Below, in pieces: positions 1 to 7,680 of a stretch of DNA of 9,262 nt. The position numbers and the translations under genes are program-made. The stretch is from Candidatus Zixiibacteriota bacterium (GTDB lineage: Bacteria > Blakebacterota > Blakebacteria > Blakebacterales > Blakebacteraceae), in contig JAUVWC010000026.1 of assembly GCA_030604325.1 (NCBI GenBank), positions 1-9,262 of the forward strand, written 5' to 3'. The notes beneath the pieces were generated by a model, which was given only the letters and a program-made list of their open reading frames with translations, was not told the DNA's origin and made no database searches. Position 1 is the first letter of the stretch; every line of letters starts with the position of its first letter.

Positions 1-402
1 CCCTTTTAGTCTCACCCGGGTCACGCCGGTACCTCCCGGCACATCACGGTCCAGCCCATACTCCGCCACGCAGCTGTGGTTCCTCAGCACCTCCTCGACC
101 ACGCGACGCAATACCCCCTTCCCCGAGCCGTGGATCACCGCAACGTTCTCCAGGCCAGCCACTATCGCATCATCCAGGTATTTTTCCAGGATGTTGCGGG
201 CCTCCTCCGCCCGCTGGCCAATGATCTCGAGGGTCGGGGAAACAGATTTAAGGGGAGTGCATATGCCCGCACCCCGATTCGGTGATGCAGCTTCCGCCTG
301 GCCCGACACTGTACCGCGGGGTTCGAGTACTTCCTCACCCGCTAATGGTTCTATCTCTTCCTGGGCGACGTCGAATGAAAGGGAGCCTGCTTGAACCCGC
401 AC
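1..402 (-). CDS. Smr-domain portion of MutS2, downstream of an in-frame TGA (3' end outside window)
   Basis: Translating the minus strand below the TGA at 406-408, in the same frame as mutS2, gives an uninterrupted reading frame to the window edge. It begins with the end of the KOW-like linker (RVRVQAGSLSFDV, about 405-367), then a low-complexity spacer, then a clear Smr (small MutS-related) endonuclease domain from about 234 to 1. Recognisable pieces are LEIIGQRAEEA, the helix EKYLDDAIVAGL, the catalytic-type loop HGSGKG at about 136-115, and the terminal GGTGVTRVRL, which normally lies a few residues before the end of MutS2. The frame has no ATG; the only plausible separate start near the stop is GTG at 400-402, three bases after the TGA, with a poor ribosome binding site. 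The LDxR motif usual in Smr domains reads LEII here. It is either the tail of an interrupted mutS2 (pseudogene or sequencing error) or a reinitiated Smr protein. The domain identity is secure; independent translation is not. Confidence 0.6.
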   Translation of the reverse strand, partial: MRVQAGSLSFDVAQEEIEPLAGEEVLEPRGTVSGQAEAASPNRGAGICTPLKSVSPTLEIIGQRAEEARNILEKYLDDAIVAGLENVAVIHGSGKGVLRRVVEEVLRNHSCVAEYGLDRDVPGGTGVTRVRLKG

Positions 403-405
403 CCT

Positions 406-2391
406 TCATTTATCTACCCGCTTCACCACCGCCGACCGATCCAGGTTCACCAGATAGACGCGGTCTCCCTCGTGGAGAGGAATATCTGACCCACCGCTGC
501 TGTGGGTGGCTCTTTCCACACGCTTCTCCACCTTCCGTGTGAGTTCGCGAACCGTTCCCTGTGCTCTCTTGATAGCGGCCGGCGCTGCATTCGACTCCCG
601 TATCTCCCGCACAACTCCTTCGATGCGCCGCCGGGCCTCCGTGACTATCTTCCGGGCCTCTTCCGCCGCCAGAACGTGCTGCTGTTCGGCGCTGGCGGCC
701 AGCTCCTCTGCCAGCGATTCGTCCTTCCTGCGTGCAGCTCCCGCCTTGCGCGAGTCTATCTCGGCCTGGCGCTTGAGCCCTTCCGCATGCACTCTGATCG
801 ACTCAGCCTGCCGCAGAGCGTTTTCCAGCTCATTGCCGGCCGGTCCCAGAAGTTCTCGCGCATGGGCGACCAGATCCGCCGGTATCCCCGACCGCTCAGC
901 TATCTCAAAGGCGAAGGAGCGACCCGGCTGCCCGGCACGGAACTCATAAGTAGGTGTGAGTGACTGCTCGGAAAAAACCATCCGGCCGTGGGCCATACCA
1001 CCGGCCCGGGCCGCGTGGGTCTTGACTCTTCCGTCGTGGGTGGCACAGACGACATATGAGTCATCCCCGGTCAGACGTTCGAGGAGGGCGATGGCCAGGG
1101 CAGCACCCTGGGCCGGATCAGTGCCGGCGCCCGCCTCATCGATCAGGCACAGCTTTCCCGTCTCGGCCTGCTGGAGCATTGCCCTCAGGCGCTTCAGGCG
1201 CGCCGTGAACGTGGATAGATCCGCTTCCAGTGACTGCTCGTCGCCCATATCCACGTGAACCTGATCCACAAACGGGATGCGGCTCTCCTCGCCGGCGGGG
1301 ATGGGAAGTCCGCATAGCGCCATGGCGGTGCACAGTCCCACCGTCTGAAGGGCCACCGTCTTCCCACCGCTGTTTGGACCCGAGATCACCAGCGTGCGTG
1401 CTCCCTCCTCCAGGTTGAGGGTGAGCGGTACGACCCGCTCGAGACCATGTGAGGAAGCGAGCAGCGGATGGCACGCCTTGGAGAGAACCAGATCCCCCCC
1501 CTTCCCCACGGATGGCAGAGCCATCGGACCGGCTTCGCTAAAGCTTGCGGCAGCGCGGGCGCAATCGAGGATAGCGAGCCGGTCGAGGTCGGCATCGATA
1601 TCCCCTGCACGGGCGGCACAGATCGCCGAAAGGTTTGCCAGGATCCGTTCGACTTCCTGCACTTCTTCCCGGTGGAGCTGCTTCATCTCGAGCCCCGCCT
1701 CAGACAATTCCTGCGGCTCCACGAAGATCGTCTGACCGCTGCGTGACCGGTCGATGGCAACACCCGGAGTGCGACCCCGCGCATCCGATCGGATCGCTAT
1801 TACATGTCGCCCATCACGCAGCACCGGCTCCTGCTCCTGCGCCCACCCCTGGCGATACCACCGCTCGGCAATCGAACGGGCCAGGTTCCGTATCTTCTCC
1901 TCCTGCTTTTGCAGACGGCTTCGCAGGCGGGCGAGTGCCGGGGTGGCCTCGTCCCGGACCGAACCTCCCGGCTCCAGTGCACCATCCAGCTCCTTCAACT
2001 CAGCGTCGTAGCGGCCAATGATTCCATGCTGCCGCATGAACGATGGGAGGTGGGTTCTGCCGTGGGCTGCCAGATACCTTCCTGTCGCCTCCAGCGCCTC
2101 TAGAACCATGCGCAGATCCCACAACTGCTGGCCTTTCAGAACCATGTCGGCCTTGGAAAGGGCAGAGACTACAGAATCGATGCAGGGAATAGGGGCGAAG
2201 GGTGGGCGATCCTCACCTTCCAGCACCCGTGTAACTTCAGATTGGACTTCCTGGCGATCGAGAACGGCTGGCAGACTTTCAGCCGGTGTGTACTCCTCCA
2301 TCAGCCTTATGCCGCGCGGTGTATAGGTCCCCGCGGCAATCCGCGCCATGAAATCGCGGAAAGCGAGCCGGTCCAGATCGTAGTGGCTCAA
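406..2391 (-). CDS. mutS2: MutS2 ATPase (DNA mismatch-repair-like / ribosome-rescue family), ending early at TGA before the Smr domain
   Basis: 661 residues, against roughly 780-800 for full-length MutS2. The MutS-type ABC ATPase is complete: Walker A GPNSGGKT at 338-345, GDEQS at 383-387, LSTF signature at 392-395, Walker B LCLIDEAG at 414-421, and a switch histidine in ATHD near 451. Before it lie the MutS2 lever/core helices (about 1-320) and after it a long charged coiled coil (about 510-640). The protein then enters the small linker beta domain (HEGDRVYLVNL) and stops. Family knowledge: MutS2 dimers act in suppression of recombination or in sensing collided ribosomes, using the C-terminal Smr domain, which here follows in frame after the stop. 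The chosen start is TTG at 2389-2391; it overlaps the preceding stop as TTGA and aligns with the usual MutS2 N-terminus (LDRLAFRDFMARIA). The ribosome binding site is weak, suggesting translational coupling. Identity is certain; whether the stop is real is not. Confidence 0.93.
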   Translation of the reverse strand: MSHYDLDRLAFRDFMARIAAGTYTPRGIRLMEEYTPAESLPAVLDRQEVQSEVTRVLEGEDRPPFAPIPCIDSVVSALSKADMVLKGQQLWDLRMVLEALEATGRYLAAHGRTHLPSFMRQHGIIGRYDAELKELDGALEPGGSVRDEATPALARLRSRLQKQEEKIRNLARSIAERWYRQGWAQEQEPVLRDGRHVIAIRSDARGRTPGVAIDRSRSGQTIFVEPQELSEAGLEMKQLHREEVQEVERILANLSAICAARAGDIDADLDRLAILDCARAAASFSEAGPMALPSVGKGGDLVLSKACHPLLASSHGLERVVPLTLNLEEGARTLVISGPNSGGKTVALQTVGLCTAMALCGLPIPAGEESRIPFVDQVHVDMGDEQSLEADLSTFTARLKRLRAMLQQAETGKLCLIDEAGAGTDPAQGAALAIALLERLTGDDSYVVCATHDGRVKTHAARAGGMAHGRMVFSEQSLTPTYEFRAGQPGRSFAFEIAERSGIPADLVAHARELLGPAGNELENALRQAESIRVHAEGLKRQAEIDSRKAGAARRKDESLAEELAASAEQQHVLAAEEARKIVTEARRRIEGVVREIRESNAAPAAIKRAQGTVRELTRKVEKRVERATHSSGGSDIPLHEGDRVYLVNLDRSAVVKRVDK

Positions 2392-2846
2392 TCAGAGACC
2401 CGTTGCAGTTCCTCTTTGGCCAACTGGCTGACCAGACTTCCCTCCGCCCTGCCCTGCAGGCGGGGCATCGCATCTTTCATCAGGCTTCCCAAGTCGGTAA
2501 TGCCTTCCAATCCCTCGTCGACTATCAGCGAGCGGAGTACCTTCCTGATTTCCTCCTCACCCAGCTGTTCGGGCATGTATTCCTCGATTACCCCCAATTC
2601 CCTTTTTTCTTTATCGTAAAGTTCAAGGCGACCGGCCTTTTCGAAGGCTTCCATCGACTCCCGGCGGCTCTTGGCCTGTTTGCTCAGCACACGCAGCACG
2701 TCTTCATCCTCCAGGTCTGCCTGCTTTTCGATACGCGCGTACTGAAGTTGAGATATGAGGAAGCGGAGGGCACTCGTGCGTTCTTTTTTGCCCCCCTTGA
2801 GGGATGTTTTCAGATCTTCCTGCAGCTTTTTCAGTATGTGGGACAT
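2388..2846 (-). CDS. GatB/YqeY domain protein
   Basis: 152 residues, the normal length for the YqeY family. It is related to the C-terminal tRNA-binding tail of the GatB amidotransferase subunit. The sequence shows the expected all-helical protein: SHILKKLQEDLKTSLKGG at the N-terminus, ERTSALRFLISQL at 22-34, a central charged helix with RRESMEAFEKAGR at 61-73, and the typical IEEYMPEQLGEEEI at 87-100 followed by a small C-terminal helical domain with DLGSLMKDAMPRLQGRAEG at 118-136. The start is ATG at 2844-2846, supported by GGGAG five bases upstream and by family length; the frame is open back to 3032 but that extension has no family resemblance. Its TGA stop overlaps the TTG start of mutS2, so the two are probably co-translated. 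The exact biochemical role of YqeY proteins is not established; a link to tRNA or Glu-tRNA amidation is inferred from homology only. Confidence 0.92.
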   Translation of the reverse strand: MSHILKKLQEDLKTSLKGGKKERTSALRFLISQLQYARIEKQADLEDEDVLRVLSKQAKSRRESMEAFEKAGRLELYDKEKRELGVIEEYMPEQLGEEEIRKVLRSLIVDEGLEGITDLGSLMKDAMPRLQGRAEGSLVSQLAKEELQRVSD

Positions 2847-2851
2847 CGACA

Positions 2852-2856
2852 CTCCC
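2852..2856 (-). promoter_or_regulatory. Shine-Dalgarno site fixing the YqeY-like start
   Basis: On the minus strand GGGAG lies five bases before the ATG at 2846. This supports the short 152-residue protein rather than the upstream extension in the same frame. Confidence 0.6.
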
Positions 2857-2906
2857 GGGCCAAGGTCGATCACGCGGCGCGGGTTCCGGCCGTATTCATG
2901 TGACCG

Positions 2907-2934
2907 CAACTCTGCCGCAGCTGCGCCGCAGTTG
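2907..2934. repeat. 28-base imperfect palindrome upstream of the YqeY-like gene
   Basis: Two 14-base half-sites with 11 of 14 positions complementary. The outer arms CAACT and AGTTG pair perfectly and the centre CGCAGCTGCG is a perfect 10-base palindrome (2916-2925). There is no T-run after it on either strand, so it is not a standard intrinsic terminator. It could be an operator or an RNA hairpin in the 5' leader of the YqeY-mutS2 transcript, or chance in GC-rich DNA. Confidence 0.45.
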
Positions 2935-3047
2935 TTCAGGACCGTGCAAAAAGATGTAAATATGCGGAACTGGCAAGACTTTTCCGAGCCGAGGCGCATC
3001 TGCGTCCGCCGCCGCCGCAAGCTGCTTCCCATGAACAGGTGGGCCTT

Positions 3048-3065
3048 ATCAGGTTCTGATCAGGT
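3048..3065. repeat. Short direct repeat ATCAGGT, 11-base period
   Basis: ATCAGGT occurs at 3048-3054 and again at 3059-3065, one DNA helical turn apart. The same stretch also forms a small hairpin (ATCAG, loop GTT, CTGAT, 3048-3060). It lies just past the rsmE stop codon. It may be a tiny hairpin in the transcript or chance. Confidence 0.3.
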
Positions 3066-3076
3066 ACTATTTAGAC

Positions 3077-3808
3077 TCAGTACACTAGTAGCAGCAGGGA
3101 AAGCACCGCCACGGCGGCAGTTTCGCTGCGAAGCCGGCGGCTGCCCAGGTTGACTTCCAGCGCTCCCATACTGCGCAGGAACTCAAGCTCCGCGGAGACC
3201 AAACCCCCTTCGGGACCTATAACAACGGCCACGGGCCCTTCCGCGGGGATCACACCCGGCTCGCTGAGGATATCAAACAGCCCGCTGTTCGCCTCATCAC
3301 TGGCCACCAACAAGGCAGTAGCCGGTATCTTCCCGGTGAATTCCTCCCATTCGAGCGCTGTGGAAATGAAGGGAATCCACCCGCGCCCGCACTGCTTGGC
3401 CGATTCAGCGGCCAGACGTCTCCACCGCTCCAGCTTAACACCCCGCCGCTGGACGCGCTCTGTTAGAAGCGGCACCAAACCGTACATGCCAAGCGTGGTC
3501 CCCTGCTCCACTATCCGATCCATGCTGGCGGGCCGCACAAGGGCCTGGTAGAGAGTGACGCGTCGCGGAGGCTCCCGCCAATCGTTCACCACCTCGACGA
3601 CCTCAACAACCGTGGCTCCGGGGTCGGGATCTATAACCGCACATCGCGCCGCAACCCCTGTCCCGGTAATGGCCCACACCTCGGTTCCCTTTGCACACCG
3701 TCGTACACGAACAGCGTGGTGGCTTTCCTGCCTGGAAAGCTTGATGCGTGAGCCGCGTACTGGTTCTCCCTCCTCCCGGGGCCACAGCACACATATCAGC
3801 TCGCTCAC
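3077..3808 (-). CDS. rsmE: 16S rRNA (uracil-1498-N3)-methyltransferase RsmE
   Basis: 243 residues, the usual family size. RsmE is a SPOUT (trefoil-knot) enzyme that uses S-adenosylmethionine to methylate N3 of U1498 in 16S rRNA in the assembled small subunit. Visible signatures in order: ESHHAVRVRR at 28-37 in the N-terminal PUA-like RNA-binding domain, LYQALVRPASMDRIVEQGTTLG at the start of the knot fold (about 86-107), ERVQRRG at 117-123, AAESAKQCGRGWIP at 133-146, VIGPEGG at 196-202, and the knot-closing LGSRRLRSETA at 221-231. The start is GTG at 3806-3808, which overlaps the prmA stop as GTGA and has GGAGG ten bases upstream. An upstream TTG at 3835 in the same frame would push the protein 27 bases into prmA and adds residues without family resemblance. 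It follows prmA, another translation-apparatus methyltransferase, in the same operon. Confidence 0.95.
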   Translation of the reverse strand: MSELICVLWPREEGEPVRGSRIKLSRQESHHAVRVRRCAKGTEVWAITGTGVAARCAVIDPDPGATVVEVVEVVNDWREPPRRVTLYQALVRPASMDRIVEQGTTLGMYGLVPLLTERVQRRGVKLERWRRLAAESAKQCGRGWIPFISTALEWEEFTGKIPATALLVASDEANSGLFDILSEPGVIPAEGPVAVVIGPEGGLVSAELEFLRSMGALEVNLGSRRLRSETAAVAVLSLLLLVY

Positions 3809-4701
3809 GGGCGGAAGGCCTCCAGCATGATCCAATCCCCCTGGTTTCTCTTGCCACTAGTTTCAAGACCGGCCTGTTGTATCAGGGCGGTTGCAGGGGC
3901 TTCCTCCTCTTGCCTGAGGCCCGAAATGAGGGCGATCCCCCCCGGGGGAGTAATCATAGCCAGCGCCTCGATATTGCTCTCGAAAAAAGTGAAGTAGAGA
4001 TTCGCCAAAATGAGCTTGAACGGGCCGCGTGCAGGCAGGTTGGGGAATTTCGCCCGCACTACGACTATGCTGTCAGACAGGCCGTTTCGTTCCACGTTCG
4101 AGCGGGCGGCCTCGACCGCATCACGGTCGTTGTCGACAGCCATCACCCGGTCTGCACCCAGGCGTACAGCGCCGATCGACAGAATTGCGGAACCACACCC
4201 GATGTCGAGCACGGTACCCGCCGCTGCCAGGTCTTGACGGTTCTCCAGACCCTCCAGAACCAGGGTGGTGGTAGGATGGTGGCCCGTTCCGAAGGCCATG
4301 CCTGGCTGCAGGTAGATGACTTTCCGGCCCTCGGCCGGCCGCTCCTGCTCCCAGGGAGGGAGGATGAGCAGCTGCTCGCCAACGGGTATGGGAGGAAAGT
4401 GATACCGCCACTGTTCGGCCCAATCCACCGGCGGTGCGTCTTCGGGCTCGCCGAGTGAGTAGGGAGCAGCCTGTGGCCCCAGCCTGTTCAGGAATGCATC
4501 CAGACGGCGGTGCGCAGACCCTGCCTGGTGGTCCGGAAAGTAGATATCGAGAGTGACGTGGTCTCCAGCGCCTTCGAGTTCGCTGCCTGCCGCCTCGTGT
4601 ACGCGTACCCCGGAAGATCCCCATTCCACGACTTCGGCACATACCCAATCAACAAAGGAAGTGGGAATGGTCAGACGCAGGCAGGCCCAGCGGCTACCCA
4701 T
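3805..4701 (-). CDS. prmA: Ribosomal protein L11 methyltransferase PrmA
   Basis: 298 residues, close to the 293 of the Escherichia coli enzyme. PrmA trimethylates ribosomal protein L11 with S-adenosylmethionine. The N-terminal L11-binding domain (about 1-70) is followed by the linker signature DWAEQWRYHFPPIPVG at 93-108, the family-specific FGTGHHPTT at 137-145, methyltransferase motif I VLDIGCGSAILSI at 164-176, the acidic ribose-binding position in AVDNDRDAV at 188-196, and the motif IV region ILANLYFTFF at 231-240. In the last, ANLYF replaces the more usual ANILA, a moderate divergence. The start chosen is ATG at 4699-4701, fourteen bases after the dnaJ stop, with GGAG seven bases upstream; the frame is open to 4836 but that part overlaps dnaJ and lacks family resemblance. 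It lies between the chaperone genes and rsmE, an arrangement that ties ribosome modification to the heat-shock transcript. Confidence 0.95.
   Translation of the reverse strand: MGSRWACLRLTIPTSFVDWVCAEVVEWGSSGVRVHEAAGSELEGAGDHVTLDIYFPDHQAGSAHRRLDAFLNRLGPQAAPYSLGEPEDAPPVDWAEQWRYHFPPIPVGEQLLILPPWEQERPAEGRKVIYLQPGMAFGTGHHPTTTLVLEGLENRQDLAAAGTVLDIGCGSAILSIGAVRLGADRVMAVDNDRDAVEAARSNVERNGLSDSIVVVRAKFPNLPARGPFKLILANLYFTFFESNIEALAMITPPGGIALISGLRQEEEAPATALIQQAGLETSGKRNQGDWIMLEAFRP
3819..3823 (-). promoter_or_regulatory. Shine-Dalgarno site deciding the rsmE GTG start
   Basis: The minus strand carries GGAGG ten bases before the GTG at 3808, inside the 3' end of prmA. It favours this GTG over the TTG at 3835, which lies upstream of the site. 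Confidence 0.6.
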
Positions 4702-4708
4702 GCGGGCG

Positions 4709-4712
4709 CTCC
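4709..4712 (-). promoter_or_regulatory. Shine-Dalgarno site fixing the prmA start
   Basis: GGAG on the minus strand, seven bases before the ATG at 4701 and within the 14-base dnaJ-prmA gap. It supports the 298-residue protein over the longer frame starting inside dnaJ. Confidence 0.55.
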
Positions 4713-4715
4713 GCC

Positions 4716-5870
<1,155 letters not shown>

Positions 5871-6470
5871 TTACTCGGATTCTATCTCTTCGGAATCCGG
5901 CTGTACGACGTCTGGTCGTACGATCATTACCTTCGGAGCTCTCACCACCCGTCCGTGCATCTCATATCCCGGCTCCACAACCGTTGCGATATGTTCCGGT
6001 TCGATCTCTTCATGAGCACAGACGCCGACAGCTTCATGGCGATGCGGATCGAACAGCTCTCCCACGGGAGACATCCGTTCCACACCGGCTTGGCGAAGAA
6101 CTTCGCTCAGCTGCTGCAGGATCAACTCAATACCGTCATGGAACGCCTGATAATCCCTGGTGCCTTCGCTGGAGACAATGGCCCGCTCGAAGGAATCCAG
6201 CACAGGGAGTAGTTCACGGATGAGGGTTTCGTGGCCGTAGCGGAGCAACTCCTCGCTCTCGCGCTGGCGCCGCTTCTTGTAGTTTTCGAACTCGGCGGTG
6301 GCCCGCAGCAGCCTGTCTTCCATCTCCGCCAGCTGTTGCTGGAGCGAAGCTATCCTTTCGTCGGCGGCTTCTTCGACTACTTCCTCTGCGGTCTCGCCGA
6401 CCGCCTCCTCGCGCTCTTTCTGGACCTCCTGAGACACTTCACTCTCATTGTTTGGCTCTGCCCGCCTCAT
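5871..6470 (-). CDS. grpE: Nucleotide exchange factor GrpE
   Basis: 199 residues. GrpE releases ADP from DnaK, resetting the chaperone cycle. The N-terminus is a highly acidic, probably disordered segment (about 1-38, many Glu). The long dimerisation helix runs from about 38 to 100 and contains the conserved ATAEFENYKKRRQRE at 57-71 and LLPVLDSFERAI at 87-98. The C-terminal beta-wing carries the signatures FDPHRHEAV at 140-148 and GYEMHGRVVRAPKVMIVRP at 168-186. The protein ends in a second acidic tail. The start codon ATG at 6468-6470 overlaps the hrcA stop as ATGA, so translation is likely coupled to hrcA. It is followed by dnaJ after three bases, without dnaK in between. Confidence 0.97.
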   Translation of the reverse strand: MRRAEPNNESEVSQEVQKEREEAVGETAEEVVEEAADERIASLQQQLAEMEDRLLRATAEFENYKKRRQRESEELLRYGHETLIRELLPVLDSFERAIVSSEGTRDYQAFHDGIELILQQLSEVLRQAGVERMSPVGELFDPHRHEAVGVCAHEEIEPEHIATVVEPGYEMHGRVVRAPKVMIVRPDVVQPDSEEIESE

Positions 6471-7573
6471 CTCGACCGATCTTCCCTGACAATGGCGGAA
6501 TCCTTGCCCTTGTCCGCCGTGTAGACCACCTGCTCCAGAACTTCGCTCATAATACGGGCTGTATAATCCACGATACTCACCAGTTTAGAGTATTCCATGC
6601 GCGTTGGTCCCAGCACACCCACCGTACCTGAGCCCTCGCCTGCCGTATAGTGTGAGGACACGATACTGCAGAACTGGATTTCACCTTCCCGGTTCTCCTC
6701 ACCGATGGTGATGGTCAAGCCCTTCTCCCCCCTCCTCCGCCCGAGAATCCTGAGAATGACATCCTTCTCCTCTAGCGCTCCCATCAGCGAAACTATGCGC
6801 TCCGGTTCGGCGAATTCCGGTAGAACGAGGATATGGGGCGTGCCCCAGTAGTGAATGTTTCCTTCCGTGGATGGAAGCGCAAACAGCTCTTCAGAATTAC
6901 TCAGGATCAGCTTCAGGATTTTCGGGTCACCGGCAGAGGCGTCTCGCATGCGCTCCCGCACCGATTCCCGGATGGCCCGCATCGGCAATCCCGACAGCCG
7001 CTCGTTGAGAAGCTGGGCAGTTTCGTGAAGGCTATCGCTATCGACACGGGCGTCCAGTTCCAGAACCACTGTCCGCAGGAATCCCTTGGCGATGGTGAGC
7101 ACGGCCAGGATTTTCGGGCCGCCTAGAGCCACCAGCTCGATCTTCTCGAAAATGCCCTTTTCCAGTCTGGGTTCCAGACTCACAGCCAGCAGCCGGGTCA
7201 GGTCCCCCAGTGCACGGACCGTCTGGTCGAGTATCGTAGCGGCATCCCTGCCGTAACCGTGAATTTCGCCAGATATAGCGTCACGGATCACGGCCTGTTC
7301 CCCGAGGCTGAGTTCTACCGGCGACATAAGCACATCCACGTAGACCCGGTAGCCAAGATCTGTCGGAATCCTGCCGGCACTGGTATGCGGCTGCTCCAAC
7401 AGGCCGGCCTCCTCCAGATCATTCAGAGTATTGCGGACCGTCGCCGGCGAGAGTTCGAGGCCGAACCGGCGCACGAGAGTCCTAGATCCCACCGGTGCTG
7501 CGTCGTGGATGAAGGCCTTCACCACCAGGCCGAGAATATTTTTCTCACGTTCTGTAAGAGTTCTCACAGGCAT
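6467..7573 (-). CDS. hrcA: Heat-inducible transcription repressor HrcA
   Basis: 368 residues. HrcA is a dimeric repressor that binds the CIRCE inverted repeat and shuts off chaperone operons at normal temperature; its activity is kept up by GroEL. The N-terminal winged helix-turn-helix is clear: LTEREKNILGLVV at 6-18, PVGSRTLVRRFGL at 27-39, SPATVRNTLNDLEEAGLL at 42-59, and the family signature PHTSAGRIPTDLGYRVYVD at 62-80. The rest is the GAF-like and dimerisation region, including VGVLGPTRMEYSKLV near 320-334. ATG at 7571-7573 starts the gene, 71 bases downstream of a CIRCE element, so the repressor controls its own operon. It is the first gene of the grpE-dnaJ-prmA-rsmE run and overlaps grpE by four bases. 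Confidence 0.97.
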   Translation of the reverse strand: MPVRTLTEREKNILGLVVKAFIHDAAPVGSRTLVRRFGLELSPATVRNTLNDLEEAGLLEQPHTSAGRIPTDLGYRVYVDVLMSPVELSLGEQAVIRDAISGEIHGYGRDAATILDQTVRALGDLTRLLAVSLEPRLEKGIFEKIELVALGGPKILAVLTIAKGFLRTVVLELDARVDSDSLHETAQLLNERLSGLPMRAIRESVRERMRDASAGDPKILKLILSNSEELFALPSTEGNIHYWGTPHILVLPEFAEPERIVSLMGALEEKDVILRILGRRRGEKGLTITIGEENREGEIQFCSIVSSHYTAGEGSGTVGVLGPTRMEYSKLVSIVDYTARIMSEVLEQVVYTADKGKDSAIVREDRSR

Positions 7574-7643
7574 GTCTTTCCCACTTCCGGACGGGATATC
7601 AGAGTGGGGGTGGAAATACTCAGCAGGTGCCGTTCAATTCCGC

Positions 7644-7670
7644 TTAGCACTCTCACCCCGAGAGTGCCAG
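7644..7670 (-). promoter_or_regulatory. CIRCE operator (HrcA binding site)
   Basis: On the plus strand TTAGCACTC (7644-7652), a 9-base spacer, then GAGTGCCAG (7662-7670). Against the consensus TTAGCACTC-N9-GAGTGCTAA the left arm is perfect and the right arm matches at 7 of 9 positions, with the exact 9-base spacing. On the transcribed strand it reads CTGGCACTC-N9-GAGTGCTAA. It sits between the predicted promoter and hrcA, in the expected 5' untranslated position. Confidence 0.95.
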
Positions 7671-7680
7671 CCAACAATAG

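Larger units (their letters stand above)
2847..3076. other. 230-base intergenic gap between rsmE and the YqeY-like gene
   Basis: This is the only sizeable gap inside the left cluster. No convincing protein-coding frame, tRNA or intrinsic terminator with a T-tract is visible. It holds a short direct repeat next to the rsmE stop, an AT-rich patch at about 2948-2963 in otherwise GC-rich DNA, a 28-base imperfect palindrome, and the ribosome binding site of the downstream gene. The AT-rich patch could hold a promoter for the YqeY-mutS2 pair, but I do not see a good -35/-10 pair at proper spacing. The gap suggests that YqeY-mutS2 may be transcribed separately from the HrcA-controlled genes. Confidence 0.5.

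Noticed and set aside
406..408. Genome-wide recoding of TGA as glycine or tryptophan
   Set aside because: Hrc A, DnaJ, PrmA, RsmE, the YqeY-like gene and the transporter all end properly at TGA at the expected family length, so TGA functions as stop here.
502..963. Plus-strand open frames antisense to mutS2, and similar ones across the whole window
   Set aside because: They lie opposite strongly supported minus-strand genes, have compositions typical of reverse-strand shadows, and show no recognisable domains.
2940..3000. Promoter for the YqeY-like gene in the AT-rich patch
   Set aside because: TTGCCA and TATTTA are present on the minus strand but only about 8 bases apart; no pair with 16-18 base spacing was found.
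2847..3076. rpsU (ribosomal protein S21), which often sits next to yqeY
   Set aside because: The Arg-rich stretch near 3000-3020 recalled an S21 tail, but no frame shows the S21 sequence and the region is too short and broken by stops.
3809..3835. TTG at 3835 as the rsmE start
   Set aside because: It overlaps prmA, adds nine residues with no family match, and sits upstream of the good GGAGG site that serves the GTG at 3808.
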